NCBI RefSeq assembly: GCF_001713375.1
Contig: NZ_CP016449.1
Span: 2,914,001 to 2,978,000 of the forward strand
Direction: 5' to 3'
Source: Hydrogenophaga sp. RAC07
GTDB taxonomy: Bacteria > Pseudomonadota > Gammaproteobacteria > Burkholderiales > Burkholderiaceae_C
DNA: 64,000 bases
Below the pieces are notes generated by a model. That model was not told where the DNA came from. It made no database searches and saw only the letters and a program-made list of their open reading frames with translations. Shown here one piece after another: positions 18,636-27,831 of this stretch. The position numbers and the translations under genes are program-made. Numbering within the stretch: the first letter of the stretch is position 1; every line of letters begins with the position of its first letter.

Positions 18636-20234
18636 ATGAAACGCATCGACTCCCGCATCGACACCGCATTCGAAGCGTTCCGGCGAAACCATCAAGCCAT
18701 GAGCGCCATCGTCGCGAATTTTCGCGAGCGCATGGAAATCACGCGCCACCAACGTCCGCCGCATGAGATCAAGCGCGTGCGCGCGCAGGGCAAATTACTG
18801 GTACGTGAACGGCTGGACCTGCTACTAGATCCCGGTACGCCCTTTCTTGAGTTCTCGGCGCTGGCTGCCTGCGAGGACTACAACGGCGAGGTCCCGGGTG
18901 CCAACGTGGTCACTGGCCTGGGCGTGGTCAGTGGCCGCGAGGTGCTGATCCACGCCGACGATTCCAGCGTCAAGGGCGGTGTCTGGTACACGCTCACGCC
19001 ACGCAAGCTGGCACGACTGCTGGACATCGCGCTGGAGAACCAGTTGCCGGTCCTGCATTTGTGCGACAGCGGCGGCGCCTTCCTTGAAGAACTGTCAGGC
19101 GTGTACATCGAGGGTGGCCGGGTGTTCCGCAACCAATGCCTGCTATCCAAGGCCGGCGTGCCGCAGGTCGCGATGGTGTTCGGCAACTGCACCGCCGGCG
19201 GTGCCTACATCCCGGCGCTGTGCGATTACAGCATCATCGTGCGTGGCACCGGCGGCGTGTTCCTCGGCGGGCCACCGCTCGTGAAGGCCGCCACCGGTGA
19301 GGAGCACACCGCCGACGAGATCGGAGGCTGTGATTTACACACCCAGGTATCCGGCACGGTCGACTACCCGGCTGACAATGAGGCCCACGCCATCGCGATT
19401 TGCCGCGAGATCGTTGCGCAGTTCAAGCCCGCGACGAAAAGCTACCTGCCAGAACGCGATGCCGAGCCACCCTACTACGACCCCGACGAAATGCTGGGCA
19501 TCGTCTCGCCCGACCACCGGGTGCAGTTTGACCAGCGCGAACTCATTGCCCGCATCGTCGACGGCAGCCGCTTCCACGAATACCAACCCGCTTATGGCAC
19601 CACGCTGATCTGCGGCTACGCCTACATCTGGGGGTACCGCGTGGGCATCCTCGCCAACAACGGCGTGTTGTTCAGCGACAGTTCCAAGAAAGCGGCGCAC
19701 TTCATCTCGCTGTGCAATCAGAACCGTACACCGCTCGTGTTTCTTCAAAACACCACCGGCTACATGATCGGCCGCAACTACGAAATGGAAGGCATCACCA
19801 AGGACGGCGCCAAGATGTTGATGGCGCAGGCTGGCAGCGAGGTGCCCAAGTTCACCGTCATCACCAGCGCAGCTTTCGGTGCGGGCTATTACGGCATGTG
19901 CGGACGGGCGTGGGATCCACGGATGATCTGGGCCTGGCCGAACGTGCACATGGGGGTGATGGGCCCCGATCAGGCCGCCAACACCCTCGCCGACGTGAAA
20001 ATCGCCCAGTTGCGCCGCAAGGGCCACACGCCCGATGAGGCCGAGATGGCGCAATTGCGCCAGCGCGTGTACGAAAAGGCCGAACGCGAATCCAACGCCT
20101 ACTTTGCCACCTCGCGCTTGTGGGACGACGGTCTGCTGGCGCCCACTGACACCCGCAACGCACTGGGCATGGCACTCTCAGCCGCCGCACACGCCCCGAT
20201 CGCCGACCCGCACTACGGAATTTTCCGATTCTGA
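18636..20234 (+). CDS. Acyl-CoA carboxylase carboxyltransferase subunit
   Basis: Beta subunit of 532 residues, MCC/PCC type, moving CO2 from biotin to an acyl-CoA. Both crotonase-like halves are present: the N-terminal CDSGGAFLEE region with GNCTAGGAYIPALCDY, and the C-terminal NNGVLFSDSSKKAAHFI with NTTGYMIGRNYEMEGI and the oxyanion region AFGAGYYGMCGRAWDP. ATG at 18636 preferred over an adjacent TTG. Forms one enzyme with the two preceding genes. The acyl substrate (methylcrotonyl-, geranyl- or another enoyl-CoA) cannot be fixed by reading. Confidence 0.9.
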   Translation: MKRIDSRIDTAFEAFRRNHQAMSAIVANFRERMEITRHQRPPHEIKRVRAQGKLLVRERLDLLLDPGTPFLEFSALAACEDYNGEVPGANVVTGLGVVSGREVLIHADDSSVKGGVWYTLTPRKLARLLDIALENQLPVLHLCDSGGAFLEELSGVYIEGGRVFRNQCLLSKAGVPQVAMVFGNCTAGGAYIPALCDYSIIVRGTGGVFLGGPPLVKAATGEEHTADEIGGCDLHTQVSGTVDYPADNEAHAIAICREIVAQFKPATKSYLPERDAEPPYYDPDEMLGIVSPDHRVQFDQRELIARIVDGSRFHEYQPAYGTTLICGYAYIWGYRVGILANNGVLFSDSSKKAAHFISLCNQNRTPLVFLQNTTGYMIGRNYEMEGITKDGAKMLMAQAGSEVPKFTVITSAAFGAGYYGMCGRAWDPRMIWAWPNVHMGVMGPDQAANTLADVKIAQLRRKGHTPDEAEMAQLRQRVYEKAERESNAYFATSRLWDDGLLAPTDTRNALGMALSAAAHAPIADPHYGIFRF

Positions 20235-20243
20235 AGGGACAAC

Positions 20244-21107
20244 ATGACAGAAGACACCACCTTCGGCTTCGACGATGAAGCCCTCGCAACCCGCCCCACC
20301 GTCTACCAGAGCGGACTCTTCGAAGGCCAGGTGGTGATGGTCAGCGGCGCCGGCAGCGGCATCGGCAAAGCCATCGCCTTCCTGTACGCGCGCCTGGGCG
20401 CCAAGCTGGTCATCTGCGGGCGCGACCCAGCCAAGCTAGAGAGCTGCGCCGAATGGCTGCGCCGGCTCGGCAGCCCTGATGTGCTGGTGCACCCCATGAC
20501 GATCCGTGATCCCGAGCAGGTGGAACAGTTGATCGACGTGGCCTGGCTGCACTTCGGACGCATCGACGTGCTCGTCAACAACGCCGGCGGGCAATTCCCG
20601 CAGCGGGCGCTGGACTACAGCGTCAAGGGCTGGAAGGCGGTGATCGACACCAACCTGAACGGAACCTGGTACATGATGCATGCGATGGCGCGCCGCTGGC
20701 AGGGCACCGGCACGCGGGGCAACATCGTCAACATCGTCGCCACCTTCCAGCGGGGCATGCCGGGCGTGGCGCACACCTGCGCTGCGCGCGCCGCGGTGAC
20801 TCACCTGTCTAAAACTGTTGCAGTGGAGTGGGCGCAGCATGGCATCCGCGTCAATTGCATAGCGCCTGGAGCGATCGCCAGCACCGGCTTTCGTCAGTAC
20901 TCCCCCGAGGCGGTGAAGGCCTTCGCCGGAGCCAACCCGATGAAACATGTCGGTGACGTGCAGGACGTGGCCGAGGCCGCGGTCTACCTCAGCGCGCCCA
21001 GCGGCAAGTTCGTCACCGGCGAACTGCTCACGGTGGATGGCGGCGGCGTGCTCTGGGGCGAAGTCTGGACCATCGCCAAACCCGATTACTTCAAGGTGAA
21101 CACATGA
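20244..21107 (+). CDS. SDR of the peroxisomal enoyl-CoA reductase (PECR)-like group
   Basis: Short-chain dehydrogenase fold, 287 residues, with the NADP-binding SGAGSGIGKA and NNAGG. The usual Tyr-x3-Lys pair is absent: the aligned positions are Thr178 and Arg182 in HTCAARAAV. The same replacement is normal in the PECR/DECR branch (trans-2-enoyl- and 2,4-dienoyl-CoA reductases), and VEWAQHGIRVNCIAPGAI also fits that branch. It probably reduces or forms a C=C bond in a CoA ester instead of a hydroxyl. Its stop overlaps the next start (ATGA). Confidence 0.82.
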   Translation: MTEDTTFGFDDEALATRPTVYQSGLFEGQVVMVSGAGSGIGKAIAFLYARLGAKLVICGRDPAKLESCAEWLRRLGSPDVLVHPMTIRDPEQVEQLIDVAWLHFGRIDVLVNNAGGQFPQRALDYSVKGWKAVIDTNLNGTWYMMHAMARRWQGTGTRGNIVNIVATFQRGMPGVAHTCAARAAVTHLSKTVAVEWAQHGIRVNCIAPGAIASTGFRQYSPEAVKAFAGANPMKHVGDVQDVAEAAVYLSAPSGKFVTGELLTVDGGGVLWGEVWTIAKPDYFKVNT

Positions 21108-21982
21108 ATTCGGCTGACTCGCAACACCCCAAGTTCGGCCCGGGCGACGAGGCCCTGGCCGCACTCCCGACGGTCTATCGCGACGACCTTTTCGCCGGCA
21201 AAGTGGTGCTGGTGTCGGGCGCCGGCAGTGGCATCGGCAAGGCGATTGCCTTCCTGTTCGCGCGGCTGGGTGCCACGCTCGCCATCTGCGGGCGCAAGGC
21301 CGACAAACTCGAGGACTGCGCCGAAAAACTGCGCGCGCTGTCGGGCCGTGAGGTAATCACCTACCCGATGACCATCCGCGACCCCGAGCAGGTGGACGCC
21401 ATGCTCAGTGCCGTGTGGGAACGTTTGGGCGGCGTCGACGTGCTGGTCAACAACGCTGGCGGCCAGTTTGCCGCCCATGCGATGGACTTCAACGTTAAGG
21501 GCTGGAACGCGGTGATCGACACCAACCTCAATGGCAGCTGGTACATGATGCAGGGCGCGGCCAGGCGCTGGGTGGAGCAAGGCCGGCCCGGCAACATCGT
21601 CAACATCACCGCCGCCATCGACCGCGGCCTCACGGGCATGGCGCACACCACCGCCTCGCGCGCGGGCGTCATTGCGCTGTCCCGCACGCTGGCCATCGAG
21701 TGGGCAGAGCACGGCATCCGCCTGAACTGCATTGGCGCCGGCGCCATCGAGAGCAACGGTTTCAACAACTACCGCGAGGAAAACGTTTCCACTTTCTACT
21801 CGTGCAATCCGATGAAACGGGCCGGCGACGTGCAGGACATCGCGGAGGCGGTGGTCTACCTCGCCGCACCCTCGGGCAAGTTCATCACCGGCGAGGTGCT
21901 CAACGTCGAAGGCGGGATGCTGCTGTGGGGCGAGTTCTGGCCAGCCGGAAAGCCCGACTACTTCAAGGTCGATCAAGAGTGA
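21104..21982 (+). CDS. SDR, PECR-like, tandem paralogue
   Basis: 292 residues, closely similar to the preceding SDR over most of its length (SGAGSGIGKAIAFLFARLGA, MTIRDPEQV, VKGWNAVIDTNLNGSWYMM, ANP/CNPMK..GDVQD). It likewise lacks the Tyr/Lys pair, with Thr182 and Arg186. Two such enzymes in tandem could form a heteromer or act on two successive enoyl-CoA intermediates. Overlaps both neighbours by 4 bp. Confidence 0.82.
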   Translation: MNSADSQHPKFGPGDEALAALPTVYRDDLFAGKVVLVSGAGSGIGKAIAFLFARLGATLAICGRKADKLEDCAEKLRALSGREVITYPMTIRDPEQVDAMLSAVWERLGGVDVLVNNAGGQFAAHAMDFNVKGWNAVIDTNLNGSWYMMQGAARRWVEQGRPGNIVNITAAIDRGLTGMAHTTASRAGVIALSRTLAIEWAEHGIRLNCIGAGAIESNGFNNYREENVSTFYSCNPMKRAGDVQDIAEAVVYLAAPSGKFITGEVLNVEGGMLLWGEFWPAGKPDYFKVDQE

Positions 21983-22422
21983 CCTCGCAGCCTCCTCTTC
22001 CGTCGGCAACGTACTCCCACGGGCCTTTTCAGCAGCTCGTCGGGTACGACATCCTGCACAACGAGCGCGGCCTGTATTTCCGGCTGCCGATCCGGCGCGA
22101 CCACCTCAACCCCCACGGCGTGCTCCACGGCGGCGTGCCCCTGACCTTGCTCGATGCGGTCGGGGGCAGAACCCTGATCGACCGGCCGATCCCGGGCAGC
22201 GGCCAGTTCATCCAGTCGTCGGTAACGGTCACGCTCACTGTGGATTTCATGCGTGCGGTCGGCACAGGAATCCTGTTTGCATCGGCAACGCCTGACCACA
22301 TCGGCAAGACGGTGGCCTATGTGTCGGTGAAGGTCACGCTCGACGCACTCGACGGAGACATCGTGTCGCGCGGCATCGGCACCTACCGCATCTACACCAA
22401 GTCACTGGTCAAAGCGGTCTGA
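21979..22422 (+). CDS. Hotdog-fold thioesterase (PaaI-like)
   Basis: 147-residue single hotdog domain with the PaaI/4HBT pattern NPHGVLHGGVPLTLLDAVGG and a C-terminal ARGIGTYRIY-like strand. It likely hydrolyses a CoA thioester, perhaps to clear dead-end CoA esters. The GTG at 21979 overlaps the preceding TGA (GTGA) and is the only start giving a normal N-terminus. Last gene of the plus-strand operon; it converges on the racemase gene. Confidence 0.85.
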   Translation: MTSQPPLPSATYSHGPFQQLVGYDILHNERGLYFRLPIRRDHLNPHGVLHGGVPLTLLDAVGGRTLIDRPIPGSGQFIQSSVTVTLTVDFMRAVGTGILFASATPDHIGKTVAYVSVKVTLDALDGDIVSRGIGTYRIYTKSLVKAV

Positions 22423-22586
22423 TCGGTGCTCGGCGGAGACCGCCCGGCAAAGCACTGCGGCTCAATGCAAATGATCATCGGGCGGCGGAAGGATTTTCAG
22501 CTCGCGGTTGATGCGTTCGATTTGGTCGGGCTGAAACTGCGTCGAATGCCTGTGGTCCATTTTCCCCAGCCCCCACCATTCTTCGA
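22423..22586. other. Convergent intergenic region
   Basis: 164 bp between two converging genes, with no clear terminator stem. A minus-strand frame (22560-22462, 32 residues from an ATG, ending ...RELKILPPPDDHLH) reads like the tail of a real protein, and the open frame continues upstream into the racemase gene region. I do not recognise it; it may be a gene remnant. Confidence 0.3.
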
Positions 22587-23687
22587 CTACAAGAGTTCGT
22601 CGTCGTGTTCGCCAATGAACGGCGCGGGGCTTGGGCGATCAGTCACCGTCCGGCTGAACCTCGGTGCCGGTGAAGGTTGGAGCACGCCGTCTCGCTCAAA
22701 GAAAGTGCCGCGCGCACTGTTGTGTGGATGATGTGCAGCCTCTTCCAGAGTCAGCACCGGTGCAAAGCACACGTCGGTCCCTTCCAGCAACGCACACCAG
22801 TGCGCTCTCGGCTGGATGCGGAAGATGTCGGCGATCTGGCGTTTGAGCGTCGGCCAGACGGCCGGATCGCGTTGCCGTTGAAACTCGGGATCGTTGATGC
22901 CCAGCTTCTCCAGCAGCAACACATAGAATTGGGGTTCCAGTGATGCGATCGAGATCCATTTCCCGTCAGCGCACTCATAGGTGTCGTAGAAATGCGATCC
23001 GCCATCCAACAGATTGGCCTGCCGTTCATTCTTCCACATTCCCAGCGCTTTGAGGTCGCAGACGATGGAGGTCAGCAGCGCCGCGCCGTCGGTGATCGCA
23101 GCATCGACCACCTGACCACGGCCAGAGGTGCGCGCTTCAAGCAAAGCGCAAACGATGCCAAAGGCAAGCATCATGCCGCCGCCGCCCAGGTCGCCGACCA
23201 TCGCCGGCGGCGCGACTGGCCCGCCGTCCGAGCGGCCAATCATGCTGAGCGCGCCCGACAGCGCGATGTAGTTGATGTCATGACCGGCGGCCTGCGCGAG
23301 CGGGCCGTCCTGGCCCCAGCCGGTCATGCGCCCGTAGACGAGTCGTGGGTGGCGTGCCAGCAGCACGTCTGGGCCCAAACCCAGCCGCTCCATCACGCCC
23401 GGGCGAAAACCTTCAATGATCGCGTCGGCCCCGTCGACAAGTGCCAGCACCCGCTGCACGTCTGCGGGCGACTTCAGGTCGACCGCCACCGAACGGCGAC
23501 CGCGGTGCAACACGCTGCGCCGCCCACTGGCAAGGAAGGTGCCATCTCCGCGGTCTTTTCCCTTGTCGGCCTTGCGATCCAGGCGGATCACGTCGGCGCC
23601 CATGTCGGACAGCAACATTGCGCAGAACGGTCCGGGGCCAATGCCGCCGAACTCGATCACTTTCAAACCTTGCAAGGGACCACTCAT
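22587..23687 (-). CDS. Alpha-methylacyl-CoA racemase (CoA-transferase family III fold)
   Basis: 366-residue CaiB/BaiF-fold protein. The N-terminus [24 protein letters not shown] and the catalytic pair His136 in GHDINY and Asp166 in [10 protein letters not shown] are the AMACR signature. The enzyme inverts the 2-methyl stereocentre of acyl-CoA so that stereospecific dehydrogenases can act. ATG at 23687 follows GAGGAG; an upstream ATG at 23720 lacks a site. Last gene of the minus-strand operon, 47 bp after livF. It points to an alpha-methyl-branched substrate. Confidence 0.88.
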   Translation of the reverse strand: MSGPLQGLKVIEFGGIGPGPFCAMLLSDMGADVIRLDRKADKGKDRGDGTFLASGRRSVLHRGRRSVAVDLKSPADVQRVLALVDGADAIIEGFRPGVMERLGLGPDVLLARHPRLVYGRMTGWGQDGPLAQAAGHDINYIALSGALSMIGRSDGGPVAPPAMVGDLGGGGMMLAFGIVCALLEARTSGRGQVVDAAITDGAALLTSIVCDLKALGMWKNERQANLLDGGSHFYDTYECADGKWISIASLEPQFYVLLLEKLGINDPEFQRQRDPAVWPTLKRQIADIFRIQPRAHWCALLEGTDVCFAPVLTLEEAAHHPHNSARGTFFERDGVLQPSPAPRFSRTVTDRPSPAPFIGEHDDELL

Positions 23688-23734
23688 TTGTTGTTGCTCC
23701 TCAAACCGAACTAAAACCACCAGCCAACCGACTG

Positions 23735-24595
23735 CTACCCCAACCAGCGCTTGCGTCGCTTGTAGTGCTTTACCTCGCGAAAGCTCTTGCGCACCCCCTC
23801 GCGGTCCAGGCCGAGATAAAACTCGCGCACATCCTCGTTGTCGCGGAGTTCCTGGGCCTGCCCCTCCAGCACGATGCGACCGCTCTCCATGACATAACCA
23901 TAGTCGGCGATCTCCAGGGCGACGCGTGTGTTTTGCTCGACGATGAGCAGCGACAGCCCCTGCTCACGCAGGTGGCGCAGCACGCTGAAGACTTCCTCGA
24001 CCATGCGCGGCGCCAGCCCGAGTGACGGCTCGTCGATCAGCATGAGTTTGGGCTCGGCCATGATTGCGCGCCCGATCACCAGCATCTGCTGCTCGCCGCC
24101 CGACAGATAGCCGGCCGTGCGTTTTCGCAGTTCGGCCAGGCGCGGAATCGCTTCGTACACGCTGTCCATCGCCTGGCGCATCGCCTGCGCCGATGGAAAC
24201 ATGTGGCCGCCGATGATGAGGTTTTGCTCGACCGTCATGTGCTGCAGCACGCGCCGCCCTTCCATCACATGAACCAGACCACCGCGCACCACGGTCGCCG
24301 GATCGTGCCCCTGAATCGGTCGGCCGTCGAAGGTGATCGACCCGCCCGAGACGCGGCCATCTTCCGAGTCAATGACGCCGGAGATGGCTTTCAGGGTGGT
24401 GCTCTTACCTGCGCCGTTGGCGCCCAGCAGCGCCACGCACCCGCCTTCGGGGACCTTCATCGACACGCCCTTGAGCGCCAGGATCACCTCGGCATACAAC
24501 ACCTCAACGTTGGATAGAGTCAGCACCGCCGGATCGGCAGCCGCATGGGGCGTGGTCCGTTGATCCGGTGCTGCAGCAATGGCTGAATTCACCAT
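23735..24595 (-). CDS. livF: ABC transporter ATP-binding protein (LivF-type), second system
   Basis: 286 residues: Walker [10 protein letters not shown], signature LSGGEQQML, Walker [14 protein letters not shown]. An N-terminal extension of about 25 residues precedes the domain. It ends in [13 protein letters not shown], the same unusual tail as the LivF at 8734. It overlaps the binding-protein stop by 7 bp, so it is translated with that gene. Confidence 0.93.
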   Translation of the reverse strand: MVNSAIAAAPDQRTTPHAAADPAVLTLSNVEVLYAEVILALKGVSMKVPEGGCVALLGANGAGKSTTLKAISGVIDSEDGRVSGGSITFDGRPIQGHDPATVVRGGLVHVMEGRRVLQHMTVEQNLIIGGHMFPSAQAMRQAMDSVYEAIPRLAELRKRTAGYLSGGEQQMLVIGRAIMAEPKLMLIDEPSLGLAPRMVEEVFSVLRHLREQGLSLLIVEQNTRVALEIADYGYVMESGRIVLEGQAQELRDNEDVREFYLGLDREGVRKSFREVKHYKRRKRWLG

Positions 24596-25818
24596 TTAGG
24601 CACCACTGGCACGTTCACATCGGCTGCAGCCCGAACGACCTTGCCGTCCTTCATGGTCGCGATGTTGACCTTGGCGGTGCCGGTGGGAAAGGGGGTGTCG
24701 TTGCTGAAGTCCACGCCTGGCAGTATGCCCATCAGGTCGTTGCTGGTGAACTGGCTGTTCATCAAGGTCTCGCGCACCGCTTCGCCAGTGACTTTGCCGG
24801 CACCCTTGGCCTTGATGGTGGCCTCAATCGCGCGCACTGCCACGACGCTTTGGCCCAGGCCCATGATGGTCATGGCATTCCAGCCCGATTTCAGGCCATG
24901 CTTTTCCTGCAACATGCTGTAGAACTTGCGTGCGGTCGTGTCGTCTTCGCTGGCATCGGCGATGGCGCCCACTTCGAAATCACCGGCAAAGCCATTCGGG
25001 TCGCCCAGTGCCTTAGATGATCCCACCACGCCGTTGTGCAGCGAGAGCATGATCGGGACGTTTTTGCCCAGCGCCTGCAGCGCACGTTTGGTGGCCACGG
25101 CCTGGGCGGTGTTGGTCTGGATCACGATCACATCGGTGCCAGCATTGACCAGGCGACGCACCGCCAGGGTCAGGTCGGCCGGTTGCACTTCGGTCCAGAT
25201 CGCCTCGACGAAGGTGGCTTTGTCCGGGTTGGCCTTGGTGTAGCTTTGCAGGCCCTTGGCCATGTCGGCATAAGCGGGGGTGGCTTCGGAGGTGATGATC
25301 GCCACCTTGACAGGGCGCTTGCCATCGAGTTTGGTGGTGCGGAACCATTCCAGGAATCCGCCCGCCTCGTGGGCGTAGGTGGGGCGCAGGTTCAGGGCCC
25401 ATTGGTTGGGTTTCCAGCCGAAGCCGTAGGTGGCGGTGGCCATGACCATGGGAATCTTGTCTTCCGGCAAGCGCTGCTGCAACGCGGCGGCATCCGGGCC
25501 ACCGAGGCCGAGCAGGATCGCGGGTTTGACTTCGGCCTTGATGCCGGGCCACAGGCTGGCGGTTTGCGCCACGTCGTAGCGGGTGTCGAAGGTTTTGACG
25601 ACGATCTGCACGTTGAGTTTGCTGCCGACTTCCTTGTTCCACCACTCGATCACTGCGAGTCGCCCGCCCTGCATCTGGGACATGACGTTGGCGTAGGGGC
25701 CGGCGAAGTCGGCAAAGGCGGCCACGTTGATCGTCGTCGATTGCGCATGGGCGGGCGCATTCAGCAGCAGACCAGAGGCCAGGGCGGCCGTGAGTTTGAG
25801 AAAGGTATTGCGTTGCAT
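24589..25818 (-). CDS. ABC transporter substrate-binding protein, second system
   Basis: Periplasmic receptor of 409 residues. Start at the ATG ending at 25818 (MQRNTFLKL), since a GGAGA site precedes it; an ATG 12 bp earlier would include that site in the coding sequence. Signal peptide with cleavage near AHAQS. The body has the Peripla_BP_6 pattern (GLGGPDAAALQQRL, ITSEATPAYADMAKG). It is only distantly similar to the other four receptors in the window. Confidence 0.93.
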   Translation of the reverse strand: MQRNTFLKLTAALASGLLLNAPAHAQSTTINVAAFADFAGPYANVMSQMQGGRLAVIEWWNKEVGSKLNVQIVVKTFDTRYDVAQTASLWPGIKAEVKPAILLGLGGPDAAALQQRLPEDKIPMVMATATYGFGWKPNQWALNLRPTYAHEAGGFLEWFRTTKLDGKRPVKVAIITSEATPAYADMAKGLQSYTKANPDKATFVEAIWTEVQPADLTLAVRRLVNAGTDVIVIQTNTAQAVATKRALQALGKNVPIMLSLHNGVVGSSKALGDPNGFAGDFEVGAIADASEDDTTARKFYSMLQEKHGLKSGWNAMTIMGLGQSVVAVRAIEATIKAKGAGKVTGEAVRETLMNSQFTSNDLMGILPGVDFSNDTPFPTGTAKVNIATMKDGKVVRAAADVNVPVVPKW

Positions 25819-25887
25819 GCTTGTCTCCAATTGTGGTGGTGGTGAGGAAAAGGGGCGGGGGATTGCGACTCGCTGTGCCGGGCGGGC

Positions 25888-26940
25888 TCAGTGGTGAAAC
25901 GGCCAGAGCCGGTAGTTGGTTTTCAGGATGTTCCAGCGGTGCATCAGGCCTTTCGGTTCAAGCAGCAGGAACAGCGTGATGATGAGGCCGAGAAACACAT
26001 TCATGCTGGCGAAGATCAGGTCGCTGCTCAGGCTGGGGATGCGCTCGACCAGGTCGGGCCCGAGGCTGGTGATGGTTTCCTGCACACCACGGATGAGCAC
26101 GGTGCCTATCAGTGCCCCGACGATCGAGCCGAGCCCGCCGACGATCATCATGGCAATGAACCAGATCGAGTTGAACAGCGTGAACTGATCGACCGAGACG
26201 AAGCGCACCTGGTAGGCCCACAGGGCACCACCGATGCCAGCGTAAAAAGCGCCGAGCACGAAGGCGCGCGACTTGGCGCCGGCCACGTCGACGCCCATCA
26301 TGCCGGCGGCCACATCGTCGTCGCGCACGGCGACAAAGGCGCGCCCGTGGCGGCTGCGCAGGATACCGAAAGCGCCGATGACCATCACCATGGTGACGAC
26401 AAGAAACAGGTAGTACAGCGAGCGGTCGGTGTTGAACAAAAATGTGCCCATCCGCGCCGGCTCCAGGCTGAAGCCATTCACGCCGCCGAGCCAGGCTGAA
26501 GGCAGATTCAGCACAATGAAGTGAAAGATGAACTGGGCCGCGATGGTGGTCAGCGCGAGGTAAAAGCCCTTGATGCGCGCCGCCGTCATGCCAAACAACC
26601 AGCCGGCCAGCGCCGCTACCAGGCCCGCCACCGGCACCGCCACCCAGAACGGCAGCCCGGCCTTGACCTCGACCACGCTGGCGGCGTAGGCGCCGACGCC
26701 CATGAAGGCGGCCTGGCCCAGGTTGATTTGCCCGGCGTAGCCGGTGGTGATCTGCAGCCCGACCACCACGATGGACGTGACCAGCATCAGGTTGGCTACG
26801 GCTACCAGACGCGCCGAGGCGAACCAGGGGAGGAACAGGAGAATTGCGATGAACAGTCCCAGGGTGACCCATTGGGCGCGCGTACGGATCAGCGCGCGGT
26901 CGCGCGCATAACTGGTGGAAAAAATGCCGGAGGGATCCAT
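25888..26940 (-). CDS. livM: ABC transporter permease (LivM-type), second system
   Basis: 350-residue membrane permease with GYAGQINLGQAAFMGVGAYAASV and the FGMTAARIKGFYLALTTIAAQF coupling region, ending in LLEPKGLMHRW. Nine or so hydrophobic segments. It starts 3 bp after livH ends, and precedes the receptor gene by 69 bp. Confidence 0.93.
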   Translation of the reverse strand: MDPSGIFSTSYARDRALIRTRAQWVTLGLFIAILLFLPWFASARLVAVANLMLVTSIVVVGLQITTGYAGQINLGQAAFMGVGAYAASVVEVKAGLPFWVAVPVAGLVAALAGWLFGMTAARIKGFYLALTTIAAQFIFHFIVLNLPSAWLGGVNGFSLEPARMGTFLFNTDRSLYYLFLVVTMVMVIGAFGILRSRHGRAFVAVRDDDVAAGMMGVDVAGAKSRAFVLGAFYAGIGGALWAYQVRFVSVDQFTLFNSIWFIAMMIVGGLGSIVGALIGTVLIRGVQETITSLGPDLVERIPSLSSDLIFASMNVFLGLIITLFLLLEPKGLMHRWNILKTNYRLWPFHH

Positions 26941-26943
26941 GGG

Positions 26944-27831
26944 TCAGACTCTTTCAATGCGTTTCCAGCCGAACATGCCGGTCGGACGAACCACCAGCAC
27001 CACCAGCATGAAGATATAGGGGACGACGGCGGCGGCATTGCCGCCGATCAGCGGGTCGATGTAGGCGGCGGTCAGTCCCTGCACGACCCCGACGATAATG
27101 CCCGCCAGCAGCAGACCGCCGATGGACTCGAGCCCGGCCAGCAGGGCCACCGGCAGGGCGGCGAAGCCGATTTCAGAGGACAGGAAGGTCAGCGACTTGC
27201 CGCTCAGGTAGACCATCGAAGTGATGACCGACAGAACGCCTCCAAGCGCCCAAGCGAAGGCGATGGAGCGGCGCACGCTAATGCCCATGGCCAGAGCGAT
27301 CTGGTGGTCTTCGGCCACCGCCGACATCGCCAGCCCGCTGCGACTGCGGTTGAAGAACCAGTGCAGCGCCACGGCCGCCAGCACCGCGATGAGGCCACCA
27401 ATGGCGAGCGAGCGCGGGATGATCATCTCGCCCAAGATGATTGGCGTGAGGGGAAAGATGGCGGGGAACTGACGCTCCTGCGGACCCCAGATCGCCAGCA
27501 CCAGTCCACGCATCAGGATCAGTAGCCCGATGGTGACCATGATCATAGAGAACACCGACTCGCCAATCAGGCGCCTGAACAGCAGGCGTTCAATCACTAG
27601 CCCGATCAGCACCGAAATGCACAGTGCAACAGCGATGCCCAGCACCGGATGCATGCCGCGCGACTGGATGGCCCACCACAGCAGAAAGGCGCCCAGCACG
27701 ATCATCTCGCCAATTGCCATATTGAAGACCTTGCTGGCGCGGTAGATGACGACAAAGCCCATGGCCACCAGCGAATACAGCAGGCCAAGCAGCGCGCCGT
27801 TGATGGTGTAGTTGATGAATTCGATGATCAT
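26944..27831 (-). CDS. livH: ABC transporter permease (LivH-type), second system
   Basis: 295-residue membrane permease with LLYSLVAMGFVVIYRASKVFNMAIGEMIVLGAF at the N-terminus and VRPTGMFGWKRIERV at the end. Start codon overlaps the ligase stop by 4 bp (ATGA), so the ligase sits directly upstream in the transcript. Confidence 0.93.
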   Translation of the reverse strand: MIIEFINYTINGALLGLLYSLVAMGFVVIYRASKVFNMAIGEMIVLGAFLLWWAIQSRGMHPVLGIAVALCISVLIGLVIERLLFRRLIGESVFSMIMVTIGLLILMRGLVLAIWGPQERQFPAIFPLTPIILGEMIIPRSLAIGGLIAVLAAVALHWFFNRSRSGLAMSAVAEDHQIALAMGISVRRSIAFAWALGGVLSVITSMVYLSGKSLTFLSSEIGFAALPVALLAGLESIGGLLLAGIIVGVVQGLTAAYIDPLIGGNAAAVVPYIFMLVVLVVRPTGMFGWKRIERV

